DNA of 64,000 bases from Pseudomonadota bacterium (GTDB taxonomy: Bacteria > Pseudomonadota > Gammaproteobacteria > Steroidobacterales > Steroidobacteraceae), in NCBI GenBank assembly GCA_021847105.1, contig JAJZUT010000001.1:124001-188000 (forward strand), given 5' to 3'. The notes below the pieces were generated by a model. The model worked only from the letters and a program-made list of their open reading frames with translations, ran no database searches and was not told the DNA's origin. The position numbers were made by a program, and so were the translations under genes. How positions within the stretch are numbered: position 1 is the first letter of the stretch; each line of letters starts with the position of its first letter. Shown one piece after another: positions 8,725 to 22,548 of the stretch.

Positions 8725-9657
8725 ATGTTTTACGCTTCGCACGTGAGCCCGCCGTCCCGCTCCTGTGAGTCTTGCCCGGCCGACGTCCGACACATCGCCC
8801 GCCAAAGCCTTGCCGAGGCTATCGCCTGGCTTGAGCGGCCGTCGCTCTCTGATCGGGCGGTTCACGCGGTGCGCAAGGACTTGAAGCGCGTGCGCGCGAT
8901 GCTGCGTCTGATGCGACCAGCGCTGCGCAGCGATGAGTATCACCACGCCAATGCCACATTGCGCGACGTCGCCCGATCGTTAAGCGCCGCAAGAGACAGC
9001 AAAGTGCTTCTCGATACTCTGCAGGGGCTACCGGGGCGAAGCCGGGCCTCTTCGGAACCCGCGCCGGAAAGGGCGCTACGAAGTCATCTCCAGCGCGATC
9101 ATGCTCATTCGCGGGACCGATTGCGGGCCGACGGGGCTTCAGTGCGACGCGCCAGCCGTTCCCTGCGCGCGATCCGCCGCCGCTTGACGCAGAGACCGGC
9201 CAGCCGTTACGACCGGACGGTATTGTCCAAAGGACTGCAGCGGGTCTATGGACGAACGCGTGCGGCGCTCAAGCGCGCGCAGGCGCGACACACAGTCGAA
9301 AATCTCCACGAATTGCGCAAGCAGACGAAGTATCTATGGCACCAACTCGAGGCACTCGCCGATGCGCGCACGTCCGAAGATCGTGCGCTGATCGCAGCCA
9401 CTCACCGTCTGGCTGATCTGCTGGGCGATGAGCACAATCTCGCCGTGCTGCAGAGCACGGTGTTGGCGGCATCGATGTCCGCCAGTTCGCGGGAGCGGCT
9501 CCTGGCACGCATTGCGAGGCGGCGCGGGCGCCTGGTGGCCAACGCGCTCGTGCTGGCACAGCGGATCTATCGGGATCGCCCTGCTGCGCTCGCCAAGCGG
9601 GTCATGGGCTGCGCAACAGCGCGGCCGGGCACGCCCTCCGTCAGGTCTTTTTCTTGA
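8725..9657 (+). CDS. CHAD domain-containing protein
   Basis: CHAD domains are helical bundles with conserved histidines and basic residues that bind polyphosphate. This protein of about 310 residues shows the pattern: AVHAVRKDLKRVRAMLRLMRP near the N-terminus (the HxxRKxxKRxRA signature), a central DVARSLSAARDSKVLLDTL and a second half with NLHELRKQTKYLWHQLEAL, then DLLGDEHNLAVL. I prefer the ATG at 8725 (MFYASHV); TTG at 8701 and GTG at 8743 are alternatives. It is transcribed against its neighbours, inside an otherwise co-directional atpC-glmU-glmS block, and its 3' end overlaps glmU by 17 bp. No polyphosphate kinase, phosphatase or CYTH partner is adjacent. Confidence 0.88.
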   Translation: MFYASHVSPPSRSCESCPADVRHIARQSLAEAIAWLERPSLSDRAVHAVRKDLKRVRAMLRLMRPALRSDEYHHANATLRDVARSLSAARDSKVLLDTLQGLPGRSRASSEPAPERALRSHLQRDHAHSRDRLRADGASVRRASRSLRAIRRRLTQRPASRYDRTVLSKGLQRVYGRTRAALKRAQARHTVENLHELRKQTKYLWHQLEALADARTSEDRALIAATHRLADLLGDEHNLAVLQSTVLAASMSASSRERLLARIARRRGRLVANALVLAQRIYRDRPAALAKRVMGCATARPGTPSVRSFS

Positions 9658-11035
9658 CGGGCCGCTGCCAGCCGTCGATCGTCGTCTGCCGGGCCCGGGC
9701 GATGGTGAGCTTGCCGGCCGGGACCTCCTGGATAACCGTCGAACCGGCCGCGATAGTGGCACCCTCACCGACGGTAATGGGGGCAACCAATACGCTGTTT
9801 GAGCCGGTATGCGCCCGATTCCCGATGCGCGTGCGATGCTTGTTGGCCCCGTCGTAGTTGGCAATGATGGTGCCGGCACCGATATTGACCTCGGCGCCGA
9901 CTTCAGCATCACCGACGTAGGAGAGGTGATTGGCCTTGGATTCAGTGCCGAGCGAAGCGTTTTTCACTTCGACAAAATTTCCGATGTGCACGCCGTCGGC
10001 AAGACGCGTCGTCGGACGCACACGTGAGAAGGGTCCAATGCGGGCAGAGCCGCCAATCACTGCGCCATCGAGTACGGAGTACGCGAAGAGCTCGGTGTCA
10101 TCGCCAATCTCGCTGTCGCGGATCACGCAACCAGGGCCGATGCGCACCCGATTGCCGAGTTTGACGCGCCCTTCGAGTACCACGTTGACATCGATGTAGA
10201 CATCCTGGCCATGTGTCACCTCGGCACGCACGTCGAGCCGCAATGGGTCGACAATGGTGACCCCGGCGCGCATCAGCTCACGCGCCGAGTTGCGGCGGCA
10301 GACCGCCTCGAGCTGCGCAAGCTGCTCCTTGTCGTTGACGCCCAAAGCCTCGATTGGATCGGCGAGGCGCACCGGCGTCACGGTGACCCCGGAGCGCGCC
10401 GCCAGAGCGATGACGTCCGTGAGATAGTATTCACGCTGCGCGTTGTCGTTGCGCAGACTCGCCAGCCATCCCTTCAGGTTGCGCGCCGGCGCAGCGAGCA
10501 CACCGGTATTGCACTCCCCGATGCGCAACTCTTCTGCGGAAGCGTCCTTCTGCTCAACGATGCGTGCGACTCGGCCGGCCTCATCGCGCACGATTCGGCC
10601 GTAACCGGTCGGATCCTCCGGCGCCATGGTCAGGAGCGCCAGCTCGCCGCTCGCAGCGCTGGCAACCAAGCGCGTCAGCGTTGCCGCCCGCAGCAGCGGC
10701 ACATCGCCGTACAGTACGAGGACGATCTCGTTATCAGCAAGGTGCGACGCCGCCTGCTGCAGCGCGTGGCCAGTTCCGAGTTGCTCGGCCTGGTGTACCC
10801 AGTTCAGCCCGGAATCCGCAAATGCTGCGCGAACCTGCTCTGCGCCGTGACCATAGACGACATGAATGTGTGCGGGCGAAAGCGCGCGCGCCGTGCCCAG
10901 CACGTGCGCGAGCAGCGGTCGCCCGGTAAGCGGCTGCAGCACCTTCGGCAGGCGAGACTTCATGCGCTTGCCCTCGCCGGCCGCGAGGATCACAACGGAA
11001 AGCGCCACTGACGGCGCGCGGGCTGGTGTGCTCAT
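9641..11035 (-). CDS. glmU: Bifunctional N-acetylglucosamine-1-phosphate uridyltransferase / glucosamine-1-phosphate acetyltransferase
   Basis: Carries out the last two steps to UDP-GlcNAc. The 464-residue protein has an N-terminal nucleotidyltransferase domain (LAAGEGKRMKSRLPKVLQPL at about 18-37; LYGDVPLL at about 108) and a C-terminal left-handed beta-helix acetyltransferase domain with hexapeptide repeats, NHLSYVGDAEVG at about 374 and ANYDG at about 399. The length and both domains are complete. It lies 34 bp downstream of atpC, as in Escherichia coli, so it may be cotranscribed with the ATP synthase genes. Confidence 0.97.
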   Translation of the reverse strand: MSTPARAPSVALSVVILAAGEGKRMKSRLPKVLQPLTGRPLLAHVLGTARALSPAHIHVVYGHGAEQVRAAFADSGLNWVHQAEQLGTGHALQQAASHLADNEIVLVLYGDVPLLRAATLTRLVASAASGELALLTMAPEDPTGYGRIVRDEAGRVARIVEQKDASAEELRIGECNTGVLAAPARNLKGWLASLRNDNAQREYYLTDVIALAARSGVTVTPVRLADPIEALGVNDKEQLAQLEAVCRRNSARELMRAGVTIVDPLRLDVRAEVTHGQDVYIDVNVVLEGRVKLGNRVRIGPGCVIRDSEIGDDTELFAYSVLDGAVIGGSARIGPFSRVRPTTRLADGVHIGNFVEVKNASLGTESKANHLSYVGDAEVGAEVNIGAGTIIANYDGANKHRTRIGNRAHTGSNSVLVAPITVGEGATIAAGSTVIQEVPAGKLTIARARQTTIDGWQRPVKKKT

Positions 11036-11069
11036 CTGCGCATTATGCCGCGCACAGCCGGGCGCGTCC

Positions 11070-11498
11070 TCAGGCGCGCAGCTTGCGCAGCCGCTCGAGC
11101 ACCTTCAATTGCGCTGCGGCACGCGCGAGCTCGGCGAGCGCCTCGGCCTGACTGATGTGATCGGTGCGGTCCTTCAACGCTTCCTCGGCGCGTTGCTTGG
11201 CGGCGAGCGCCGCCGCTTCGTCGATGTCCTTGGCGCGCATCGCTGTGTCGGCCAGCACCGTGACGTGCGTCGGCTGCACCTCGATCGCCCCGCCGCCGAC
11301 GAAGAAAAGCTGCTCCGGACCTTCGGGCGTCTGCACCCGCACCTCTCCCGGCTTGAGCATCGACAGCAGCGGCGCATGACGCGGCGCCACACCGATCTCG
11401 CCCTGCGAGGCCGGTGCGAACACCATGGTCGCGGGCCCCGAAAAGATCTCGCCCTCGGCGCTGACGATGTCGACGTGAATGGTGTGCGGATCGGCCAT
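11070..11498 (-). CDS. atpC: F1Fo ATP synthase subunit epsilon
   Basis: This 142-residue subunit of the F1 central stalk contacts gamma and the c-ring and can inhibit ATP hydrolysis. The N-terminal beta-sandwich is evident (VDIVSAEGEIFSG at about 9-21, GEIGVAPRHAPLLS at about 32-45), followed by a helical C-terminal hairpin with many Ala, Glu and Arg residues. The ATG at 11498 gives the standard N-terminus MADPHTIHVDIV; an open frame continues upstream but only as a shadow of atpD. Last gene of the atp cluster, 10 bp after atpD. Confidence 0.96.
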   Translation of the reverse strand: MADPHTIHVDIVSAEGEIFSGPATMVFAPASQGEIGVAPRHAPLLSMLKPGEVRVQTPEGPEQLFFVGGGAIEVQPTHVTVLADTAMRAKDIDEAAALAAKQRAEEALKDRTDHISQAEALAELARAAAQLKVLERLRKLRA

Positions 11499-11508
11499 GC
11501 CGGGTCTC

Positions 11509-12951
<1,443 letters not shown>

Positions 12952-13815
12952 TTAAACCGCGGCTGCGCCGCCCACGATCTCAGCCAGTTCCTTGGTGATC
13001 GCGGCCTGACGGGCCTTGTTGTAAATCAGTTGCATTTCGTTGATCAGCTTGCCGGCATTATCGGTGGCGGCCTTCATGGCCACCATCCGTGCCGCCATTT
13101 CCGAGGCGACGTTCTCGACCGCCGCGCGGTATACCTGCGACTCGATGTAGCGCATCAGCAGTCCGTCGAGAATCTGCGCTGCCTCGGGCTCATAAAGATA
13201 GTCCCAGTGCTCGGCGAGGATCTCGGTATCGATAGGCTGCACGGGCAGGAGCTGCGCGACCGATGGGCGCTGGGTCATGGTGTTCACGAACTCGGCGTTC
13301 ACGAGAAACAGCCGGTCGATCTCCCCGTCCCGGTAGGCATCCAGCATGACCTTCACCGCGCCGATGAGATCCTTGACGTGCGGCCGGTCGCCCAGGTGCG
13401 AAGTACTGGCGAGGACCTGTGCATCGAGGCGGCGGAAGAATGCGAGCCCCTTGGCGCCCACCAGGCAAAGCTTGACGGCTGCACCCTTGCCCTGCCACTC
13501 GCGCATCAGCATCAGCGTCTGCTTGAACACGTTGGCGTTGAGTGCGCCAGCGAGGCCTCGATCGGTCGAGACGACGATGATGCCGATGTTGCGCACGGTG
13601 TCGCGGACCTGCAAATACGGGCTGCGGTAATCCGGGTTCGCCTCGGTGAGGTGACCGATGACGGTACGCATCTTCTCGGCATACGGGCGCGCTGCGCGCA
13701 TACGCTCCTGCGCACGGCGCATCTTACTGGTCGCCACCATCTGCATGGCGCGAGTGATCTTCTGAGTGTTTTTCACACTCGCGATCTTGGCGCGGATTTC
13801 CTTGGTGCCTGGCAT
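12952..13815 (-). CDS. atpG: F1Fo ATP synthase subunit gamma
   Basis: Rotating central shaft of F1, 287 residues. The N-terminal helix has the typical [20 protein letters not shown] (about 5-24) and the C-terminal helix has [20 protein letters not shown] followed by [19 protein letters not shown], both characteristic of gamma. Gene order and length fit the proteobacterial operon. It lies 46 bp after atpA. Confidence 0.97.
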   Translation of the reverse strand: MPGTKEIRAKIASVKNTQKITRAMQMVATSKMRRAQERMRAARPYAEKMRTVIGHLTEANPDYRSPYLQVRDTVRNIGIIVVSTDRGLAGALNANVFKQTLMLMREWQGKGAAVKLCLVGAKGLAFFRRLDAQVLASTSHLGDRPHVKDLIGAVKVMLDAYRDGEIDRLFLVNAEFVNTMTQRPSVAQLLPVQPIDTEILAEHWDYLYEPEAAQILDGLLMRYIESQVYRAAVENVASEMAARMVAMKAATDNAGKLINEMQLIYNKARQAAITKELAEIVGGAAAV

Positions 13816-13861
13816 CAGGAACGCCTCGTCGGTGTTGGCAGCGCAGAGTCGGCCACGATAC

Positions 13862-15403
<1,542 letters not shown>

Positions 15404-15427
15404 AAAGTATTTTCCCCGGAAATTGGC

Positions 15428-15958
15428 TTACGCGGTCAGCTGATGCCGGATGCGCTCGAGCCTGTTGCGCACCGAGCCGTCGATGACCAGATCACCGGCG
15501 CGCACGCTGGCGCCGCCGATCATCGTCGGATCGAGCACGCGGCGCAGACGGACATTGCGTTGCAGACGGCGCTCGAGTGCGCTCGTGAGGGTCCGCTCGA
15601 GCGCCTCGGTGAGCGGCGTTGCGGAGGTCACTTCCACCTCGATGGTTCCCTCCGCATCGGCCTTCAACTCGTCAAAGCGCGCCGCGACCTCTGGCAGACA
15701 CTCCAGCCTATGGTTGTCGGCCAGTGTGCGGATGAAGTTGCGGCCGGCCTGATCGAGCTGTTGCCCGGCGATCGAGGAGATCAGATCGGCGAGCTGCTCG
15801 GCGGTCACATGCGGGTTGTCGAGCAGGGCCGCAACGCGTGCATCGCTCACCACGGCCGCCGCCCGGTGCAACGCTTCCGACCACTCATTGAGGCGGCCGG
15901 TGGCCGCAGCGAACGCAGCCTTGGCGTAGGGCCTGGCGATGGTGCTCTTATCCGGCAT
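15428..15958 (-). CDS. atpH: F1Fo ATP synthase subunit delta
   Basis: OSCP-type peripheral-stalk subunit, 176 residues, linking F1 alpha to the b subunit. The N-terminal motif IARPYAKAAFAAA (about 7-19) and the C-terminal block GGASVRAGDLVIDGSVRNRLERI (in part) are diagnostic for delta. It lies between atpF and atpA with short gaps. Confidence 0.96.
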   Translation of the reverse strand: MPDKSTIARPYAKAAFAAATGRLNEWSEALHRAAAVVSDARVAALLDNPHVTAEQLADLISSIAGQQLDQAGRNFIRTLADNHRLECLPEVAARFDELKADAEGTIEVEVTSATPLTEALERTLTSALERRLQRNVRLRRVLDPTMIGGASVRAGDLVIDGSVRNRLERIRHQLTA

Positions 15959-15976
15959 CGTGTTCTCCGGCTACGC

Positions 15977-16447
15977 TTACAACTGCGCGGCAAACTCGTT
16001 GAGCAGCGCCTCGTGGGCGCGCGCATCGATCTCGCGCTCGAGGAGCTTCGCGGCGGCGGCGACTGCGATGGCGCCAACCTGTTGGCGCAGCTGCTCCTTC
16101 GCCCGAGCGGCATCGAGCTCGATTTGCTGCTGCGCGGCTGCCACCAGACGCTGGCCTTCCTGCGTCGCAGCGCTGCGCGCCTGCTCGAGGATCTCGCTGG
16201 CGCTGCGTTGAGCCTGATCGACGATGACTCCGGCACGCTCGCGCGCCTCGCGCAGGATGGTATCCGCGCCGGCGCGAGCCTGCTTGAGCTCTTCCTCGCC
16301 CTTACCGGCTGCTGCCAGCCCCTGCGCGATCCTGCGCTCGCGCTCCTGCATCTTTTCAAGCAGCGGCGGCCAGACGAACTTCATCGTGAACCAGATGAGC
16401 ACGGCGAACACCGCCATCTGGATGATGAGCGTCAGATTGATGTACAC
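15977..16447 (-). CDS. atpF: F1Fo ATP synthase subunit b
   Basis: Membrane-anchored dimeric peripheral stalk, 156 residues. One N-terminal membrane helix (about residues 5-25, [21 protein letters not shown]) carries the conserved KFVWPPLLE end and is followed by a long Ala/Glu/Arg/Gln-rich amphipathic helix. The start codon is GTG, giving MYINLTLI. It sits 38 bp after atpE. Confidence 0.96.
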   Translation of the reverse strand: MYINLTLIIQMAVFAVLIWFTMKFVWPPLLEKMQERERRIAQGLAAAGKGEEELKQARAGADTILREARERAGVIVDQAQRSASEILEQARSAATQEGQRLVAAAQQQIELDAARAKEQLRQQVGAIAVAAAAKLLEREIDARAHEALLNEFAAQL

Positions 16448-16485
16448 GGTCGCCTCCTACCGAACAGCCGTTTGCAGGCGTTGCC

Positions 16486-18178
<1,693 letters not shown>

Positions 18179-18212
18179 GGTGCCCTCACCGCTCGGACCG
18201 AAAAGCCGCGCG

Positions 18213-18241
18213 ATTATATTGACCGGCCCCGGGGGAGTCTA
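18213..18241 (-). promoter_or_regulatory. Probable sigma-70 promoter of the atp operon
   Basis: Read on the minus strand: TAGACT (18241-18236) as -35, a 17-bp spacer and a perfect TATAAT (18218-18213) as -10. Transcription would start near 18206, about 28 nt before the GTG of atpI. It lies in the 155-bp gap between parB and atpI, the only long gap ahead of the nine atp genes. Confidence 0.7.
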
Positions 18242-18300
18242 CTCCATCCGCGCCCGATCTAAGCCTGTGAAAATTGTGTGAAATTTCCGGTGGCGCGCGT

Positions 18301-18325
18301 CCGTATTCGTACGGATGCGCATCCG
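18301..18325. repeat. Overlapping palindromes just after parB
   Basis: A 5-bp stem with 4-nt loop, CCGTA-TTCG-TACGG (18301-18314), runs into the perfect 14-bp palindrome CGGATGCGCATCCG (18312-18325). This lies within 10 bp of the parB stop and could terminate or insulate parAB from the atp promoter, or be a dispersed hairpin repeat; no U-tract follows. Confidence 0.5.
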
Positions 18326-18333
18326 GGAAGATC

Positions 18334-19233
18334 CTAATGGATATGGGCGAGAATTCCGTCCAGTTCATCGAGGCTGTGGTAGGTGACGATCAGCGCCCCT
18401 TTGCCGCCGGCCCCCTGACGGATCGCCACCTGCGCGCCGAGCTTCTCCGCCAGCTGCTGCTCGAGGCGACGCACGTCGGGATCGGCGCTCCGCTCGGCCG
18501 CGGAGGGCGCAACCGGCGGCCGCAGCATGCGCCGGACCAGTGCCTCCGTTTCGCGCACCGACAGACCCTTCGCCACCACTTCGGCCGCGGCCTGGCGCTG
18601 TTCGCCGCGCTGCGCCAAACCGAGCAGTGCGCGCGCATGCCCCATCTCGATCTGGCGGCGCTCGATGAGCTCACAGACCTCGGCGGGCAGCTCGAGCAGC
18701 CGCAGCAGGTTGCTGACCCCGGCGCGCGAGCGCCCCACCGCCTCGGCGGCCTGTGCATGCGTCAGATTGAACTCGCTGATCAGCCGCTGCAGCGCGCGCG
18801 CCTCCTCGAGCGGATTGAGGTTCTCTCGCTGGATGTTCTCGATCAGTGCAACCGCGATCGCCGCCTCGTCCGGAATCCGCCGCACGATGGCCGGGATGTC
18901 CGCCAGCCCCGCAAGCTGCGCGGCCCGCCAACGGCGCTCACCGGCGATGATCTCGTAGCGCAGCGGGGCACCGACCGCCGCCGCGAGCGGGCGCACGACG
19001 ATGGGCTGTACGACGCCTTGCGCCTTGATGGAGCCGGCCAGCTCCTCCAGCGACTCCGGATGCATGTCCGTGCGCGGCTGATACTTGCCCCGCTGCAGCA
19101 CATCGAGGGGCAGCCGCGTCAGCTCGTCTGCGGCCGGCGCAGCGGGCTGCGGGCCCGTCTCGGGCGCCGCGCGGACTCCCGGGCCCAGCAGATCGGCCAG
19201 GCCACGCCCGAGGGTCGGTTTCTTCTGAATCAT
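18334..19233 (-). CDS. parB: Chromosome-partitioning protein ParB
   Basis: A DNA-binding CTPase clamp that loads at parS and works with ParA in origin segregation. Of 299 residues, about 40-130 form the ParB/Sulfiredoxin-like domain with QPRTD and the signature box [14 protein letters not shown]; next is the helix-turn-helix ([20 protein letters not shown], about 170-190) and a C-terminal dimerisation region. The start ATG overlaps the parA stop by 4 bp (ATGA). I did not find a parS-like site close by. Confidence 0.97.
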   Translation of the reverse strand: MIQKKPTLGRGLADLLGPGVRAAPETGPQPAAPAADELTRLPLDVLQRGKYQPRTDMHPESLEELAGSIKAQGVVQPIVVRPLAAAVGAPLRYEIIAGERRWRAAQLAGLADIPAIVRRIPDEAAIAVALIENIQRENLNPLEEARALQRLISEFNLTHAQAAEAVGRSRAGVSNLLRLLELPAEVCELIERRQIEMGHARALLGLAQRGEQRQAAAEVVAKGLSVRETEALVRRMLRPPVAPSAAERSADPDVRRLEQQLAEKLGAQVAIRQGAGGKGALIVTYHSLDELDGILAHIH

Positions 19234-20060
19234 GACGCGCCCTCCCCGCTGAGCGGCCCGCTCTGTCCGCTCAGCGGTTCGGGCTCAGTCGAGGCTTCGG
19301 CGCGGCGGATCATCTCGCCGGCCAGGGCGAGGTAGGCGAGCGCGCCCCGGGAGTCCTTGTCGTGGAAGAGCACCGGGCGGCCGAACGAGGGCGCCTCGGC
19401 CAGTCGCACGTTGCGCGGAATGACCGTGCGGAACACCTTGTCGCTGAAATGCATGATCAGCTGCGCGCTCACTTCGTTGGCCAGGTTATTGCGCGGATCG
19501 AACATGGTGCGCAGGATGCCTTCTATCTCGAGGGCTGGATTGACCGCGGCGCGGATCTGCTCGATGGTGCCGAGCAGCGCGGACAGCCCCTCGAGGGCGT
19601 AATACTCGCACTGCATCGGGATCAACACACTGTCTGCGGCGACGAGCGCATTGACGGTGAGCATGTTCAGCGCCGGCGGGCAATCGATAAGGATCACCTC
19701 GTACGCTTCACGCACCGGCGCCAGGGCCTGGCGCAACCGCGTCTCGCGCCCCACGGTCAAGCCGAGCAACCGCACTTCCGCGGCGGTGAGATCTTGGTTG
19801 GCCGGCAGCAGCGCGTAGCCGCCCTGCTCGACCGTGCACAGCGCGGTGCCGAGCTCCGCCTCCGCGAGCAGTACCTCACAGGCCCCGCGCTCGATCTGCG
19901 CCTTGTCGATTCCGCTGCCCATGGTCGCGTTGCCCTGAGGATCCAAATCGAGCAGCAGCACCCGCCGCCGAGTGGCGGCGAGGGAGGCAGCCAGATTGAC
20001 CGCCGTCGTCGTCTTGCCGACGCCGCCTTTCTGATTGGCAATCGCAATCACGCGCTTCAT
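19230..20060 (-). CDS. parA: Chromosome-partitioning ATPase ParA (Soj family)
   Basis: A deviant-Walker ATPase that positions ParB-parS complexes. From the ATG at 20060 it has 276 residues beginning [20 protein letters not shown], which carries the KGGVGKT Walker A. The segment [17 protein letters not shown] (about 36-52) and the Walker B strand [11 protein letters not shown] (about 115) are present. The start is chosen from the family N-terminus, since the longer open frame upstream has no family features. Coupled to parB by a 4-bp overlap. Confidence 0.97.
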   Translation of the reverse strand: MKRVIAIANQKGGVGKTTTAVNLAASLAATRRRVLLLDLDPQGNATMGSGIDKAQIERGACEVLLAEAELGTALCTVEQGGYALLPANQDLTAAEVRLLGLTVGRETRLRQALAPVREAYEVILIDCPPALNMLTVNALVAADSVLIPMQCEYYALEGLSALLGTIEQIRAAVNPALEIEGILRTMFDPRNNLANEVSAQLIMHFSDKVFRTVIPRNVRLAEAPSFGRPVLFHDKDSRGALAYLALAGEMIRRAEASTEPEPLSGQSGPLSGEGAS

Positions 20061-20118
20061 GGGGCGACAGTGTACTTCACCGCCGCCTGACCCCGGAGGC
20101 GCGCTCGGGGCGTGCGCC

Positions 20119-21171
20119 TCAGCCTTGACGTCCGGCCTGCAGCCGCTCGCGTGCCATCTGGTCCGCCACCGTGCTGGTTGGCAGCGTGTCACGCCGGGCG
20201 CGCTCGAATATTTGGGTCAGGCGCTCGGGGATCTTCTCGATCGCCGCACGCACGGCCACCTCAGTGGAGCCGCCGCGGTATTCATGCGCCACGTTGATGA
20301 TGCCGCCGGCATTAATCACGTAGTCCGGAGCATAAAGAATTCCGGCCCTCATCAGCGCTTCACCGTCATTGGCGCACGCCAGCTGATTGTTCGCTGCGCC
20401 GGCCACCACGCGCGCCCGCAGACGCGGAATGCTCTGCGCATTGAGGATGGCCCCGAGCGCGCACGGCGCGAACACCTCCGCCGGCTGTTCGAGGAGAGTC
20501 TGTGCCGGAACGACTGTGGCGCCGAGCTCCTCGCGCACCCGCTCGGCCTGTTCGGCACGGGCGTCGGCCACGAGCAGACGGGCTCCTTCGGCCACAAGCA
20601 GCCGGCACAAGGGCTGACCCACGCCGCCGAGACCCTGCACCGCAACGGTCAGGCCGTCGAGGGACCGGCCGAGCTGGAAGCGCACCGCCGCCTGGATGCC
20701 CAGAAACACCCCCAACGCCGTCTTCGGACCTGGATCGCCGCCGACCTCGCCGCGACCGCGGGCAAGACCGCTCACGAAACGGGTCGTCGTCGCAACCTGC
20801 TGCATATCCACGGTTGTGGTGCCGACGTCCTCGGCGGTGATGTACCGCCCGCCCAGCGTATCGACCAGCCGGCCGAATGCTGCAAACAGTGCCGGGCTCT
20901 TGTGCACACGCGCATCGCCCAGGATCACCGCTTTGCCGCCGCCGAGATCGAGCTCGGCCATGGCGTTCTTGTAGCTCATGCCGCGCGAGAGACGCAGCGC
21001 ATCGGTGAGCGCCTCGTCACTCGAGGGGTAGGGCCACATCCGGCAGCCTCCGGCGGCGGCGCCGAGCGCGGTGGAATGAATTGCGATGATCGCGCGCAGC
21101 CCCGTGGCCGGGTCGTGACCGAAAAGCACCTGCTCATGGCCATCAAAGTCCGGCAGAGTGAATAAATCCAT
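20119..21171 (-). CDS. Leucine dehydrogenase (Glu/Leu/Phe/Val dehydrogenase family)
   Basis: NAD-dependent reversible oxidative deamination of leucine or another branched-chain amino acid to the 2-oxo acid. From the ATG at 21171 it has 350 residues. The catalytic lysines fall in [20 protein letters not shown] as Lys68 and Lys80, the same numbers as in the bacillar leucine dehydrogenases. [13 protein letters not shown] (about 110-122) and the Rossmann motif VQGLGGVGQ (about 179) are also canonical. Substrate choice between Leu, Val and Phe cannot be fixed from sequence alone. It sits between parA and rsmG and is divergent from an Lrp-type regulator, which probably controls it. Confidence 0.92.
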   Translation of the reverse strand: MDLFTLPDFDGHEQVLFGHDPATGLRAIIAIHSTALGAAAGGCRMWPYPSSDEALTDALRLSRGMSYKNAMAELDLGGGKAVILGDARVHKSPALFAAFGRLVDTLGGRYITAEDVGTTTVDMQQVATTTRFVSGLARGRGEVGGDPGPKTALGVFLGIQAAVRFQLGRSLDGLTVAVQGLGGVGQPLCRLLVAEGARLLVADARAEQAERVREELGATVVPAQTLLEQPAEVFAPCALGAILNAQSIPRLRARVVAGAANNQLACANDGEALMRAGILYAPDYVINAGGIINVAHEYRGGSTEVAVRAAIEKIPERLTQIFERARRDTLPTSTVADQMARERLQAGRQG

Positions 21172-21314
21172 GGGGTTCGCTCCCGCGTTCTCCGGCCTGC
21201 GTCCGGCCAATGCACCTTACGCTCGAGAGGCGCACCACGCGTCACAAAGCTTGCTCTATCGGCGCGATCGATGAATCATTCATTCCACCCGGGATTGGTT
21301 TGGCGAGATGATTT

Positions 21315-21806
21315 ATGCAAGGTGATTTCGACCGCAGCGATGTACGCATCCTTGATCTCGTTCAGGAGCATGGCGACCTGTCGGCCGCCGAGGTCGCCGA
21401 GCGCCTCGGGATGACCCCTTCGACCTGTTGGCGGCGGCTAAGCCGCCTGGAGGAGAGTGGCGTGATCCGCAAGCGCGTGGCGCTGCTTGATCGGGAGAAG
21501 GTCGGGCTGAACGTACTGGTGTTTTCCCAGGTGAAGCTCGCCGGGCACGGGCGGGATGCGCTGCTGAAGTTCGAGCAGGCCGTACGCCAGCACCCGGAGA
21601 TCCTCGAGTGCTACACGCTCATGGGCGAGACCGACTTCTTACTGCGCATCGCCTGCCCCGACATCAAGGCGTACGAGGCGTTCTTCCTCGATCACCTCTC
21701 CCGCTTCCCGGGCGTTCAGTCGGTGCACTCGTTCATCGCGCTTTCGGTCATCAAGGAGACCACGGTGCTGCCACTCAGTGCGGGCCCGAAGGGCGCGCCG
21801 CGCTGA
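21315..21806 (+). CDS. Lrp/AsnC-family transcriptional regulator
   Basis: A 163-residue protein with an N-terminal winged helix (VAERLGMTPSTCWRRLSRLE, about 27-46) and a C-terminal RAM effector domain with YTLMGETDFLLRIACPD (about 101-117) and a late FPGVQSVHSFIALSVIKETT. Family members sense amino acids. It is divergent from the leucine dehydrogenase with a 143-bp shared upstream region, the usual arrangement of a local regulator and its catabolic target. Its 3' end overlaps the convergent rsmG by 32 bp. Confidence 0.92.
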   Translation: MQGDFDRSDVRILDLVQEHGDLSAAEVAERLGMTPSTCWRRLSRLEESGVIRKRVALLDREKVGLNVLVFSQVKLAGHGRDALLKFEQAVRQHPEILECYTLMGETDFLLRIACPDIKAYEAFFLDHLSRFPGVQSVHSFIALSVIKETTVLPLSAGPKGAPR

Positions 21807-22452
21807 GCACGATCAGGCAGCGGTCCGCGGCGAGTCCCGGCACCTCGAGCGCGATGGTCTCGGCCTGCCAGCCGGCCGGCAGGCCGTCGAGCTCGGCTTT
21901 GGGCCACTTGCCCTTGAGCGCCAGGATGCGCGTGGCCGGTCCGCACAAGGGCGCGACGGCCGCGACCAGCTCCGGCAGCGCGGCGAACGCACGCGCGATC
22001 ACGGTGTCAAATGGCTGATCGGGCCGCAGCGACTCAACCCGCGCCTGCAGGGTCTCGACATTCACCAACCCCAGTGCGTGCGCTGCATGCGACACGAAGC
22101 GGATCTTCTTGCCGTTCGAATCGATCAGCGTAAAGCGTCGCTCGGGGTTGGCGAGCGCGAGCGGCAAGCCGGGGAACCCCGCGCCCGTGCCAACGTCGGC
22201 GATGCGCCCACCATGCAGAAAGCGATGAGCCGCCAGACTGTCGAGCAGGTGATGCGTTACCATGTCGGCCTGATCCGTGATGGCCGTCAGGTTGAAGCGG
22301 CGATTCCAGCGGGCCAGCTCCTCCAGCAACTGCAGCAGCCGCAGCGCATCATGCTCGGTCAGCGCGACACCTAACCCGGCGGCGCCGTGGATGAGCGTAT
22401 GGATTGTGCGCTGGGCGTCGAGCGCCCCGGGCGTCGACTGGGAGGAACTCAT
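21775..22452 (-). CDS. rsmG: 16S rRNA (guanine-N7)-methyltransferase RsmG
   Basis: Methylates G527 (E. coli numbering) of 16S rRNA. The 225-residue protein has NRRFNLTAITD (about 50-60), HHLLDSLAAHRFL (about 67-79) and the SAM motif IADVGTGAGFPGLPLA (about 84-99), all diagnostic. Normally rsmG is followed directly by parA; here the leucine dehydrogenase and Lrp genes come between. mnmG is not in the window. Confidence 0.96.
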   Translation of the reverse strand: MSSSQSTPGALDAQRTIHTLIHGAAGLGVALTEHDALRLLQLLEELARWNRRFNLTAITDQADMVTHHLLDSLAAHRFLHGGRIADVGTGAGFPGLPLALANPERRFTLIDSNGKKIRFVSHAAHALGLVNVETLQARVESLRPDQPFDTVIARAFAALPELVAAVAPLCGPATRILALKGKWPKAELDGLPAGWQAETIALEVPGLAADRCLIVLSAARPSGPH

Positions 22453-22548
22453 GGGTCACGCGGCCTCGGACGGCATTGATTGTGGCAGAGGCGCACGCCG
22501 CGTGCTGTAGAAATTGCGCCTCATCAGCCCACTTGACGAGACACCGAC

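Noticed and set aside
18179..20118. parS site near parAB
   Set aside because: I looked for the TGTTTCACGTGAAACA-type consensus around parAB and did not see a good match; CACGTG cores elsewhere in the window lack the flanking bases.
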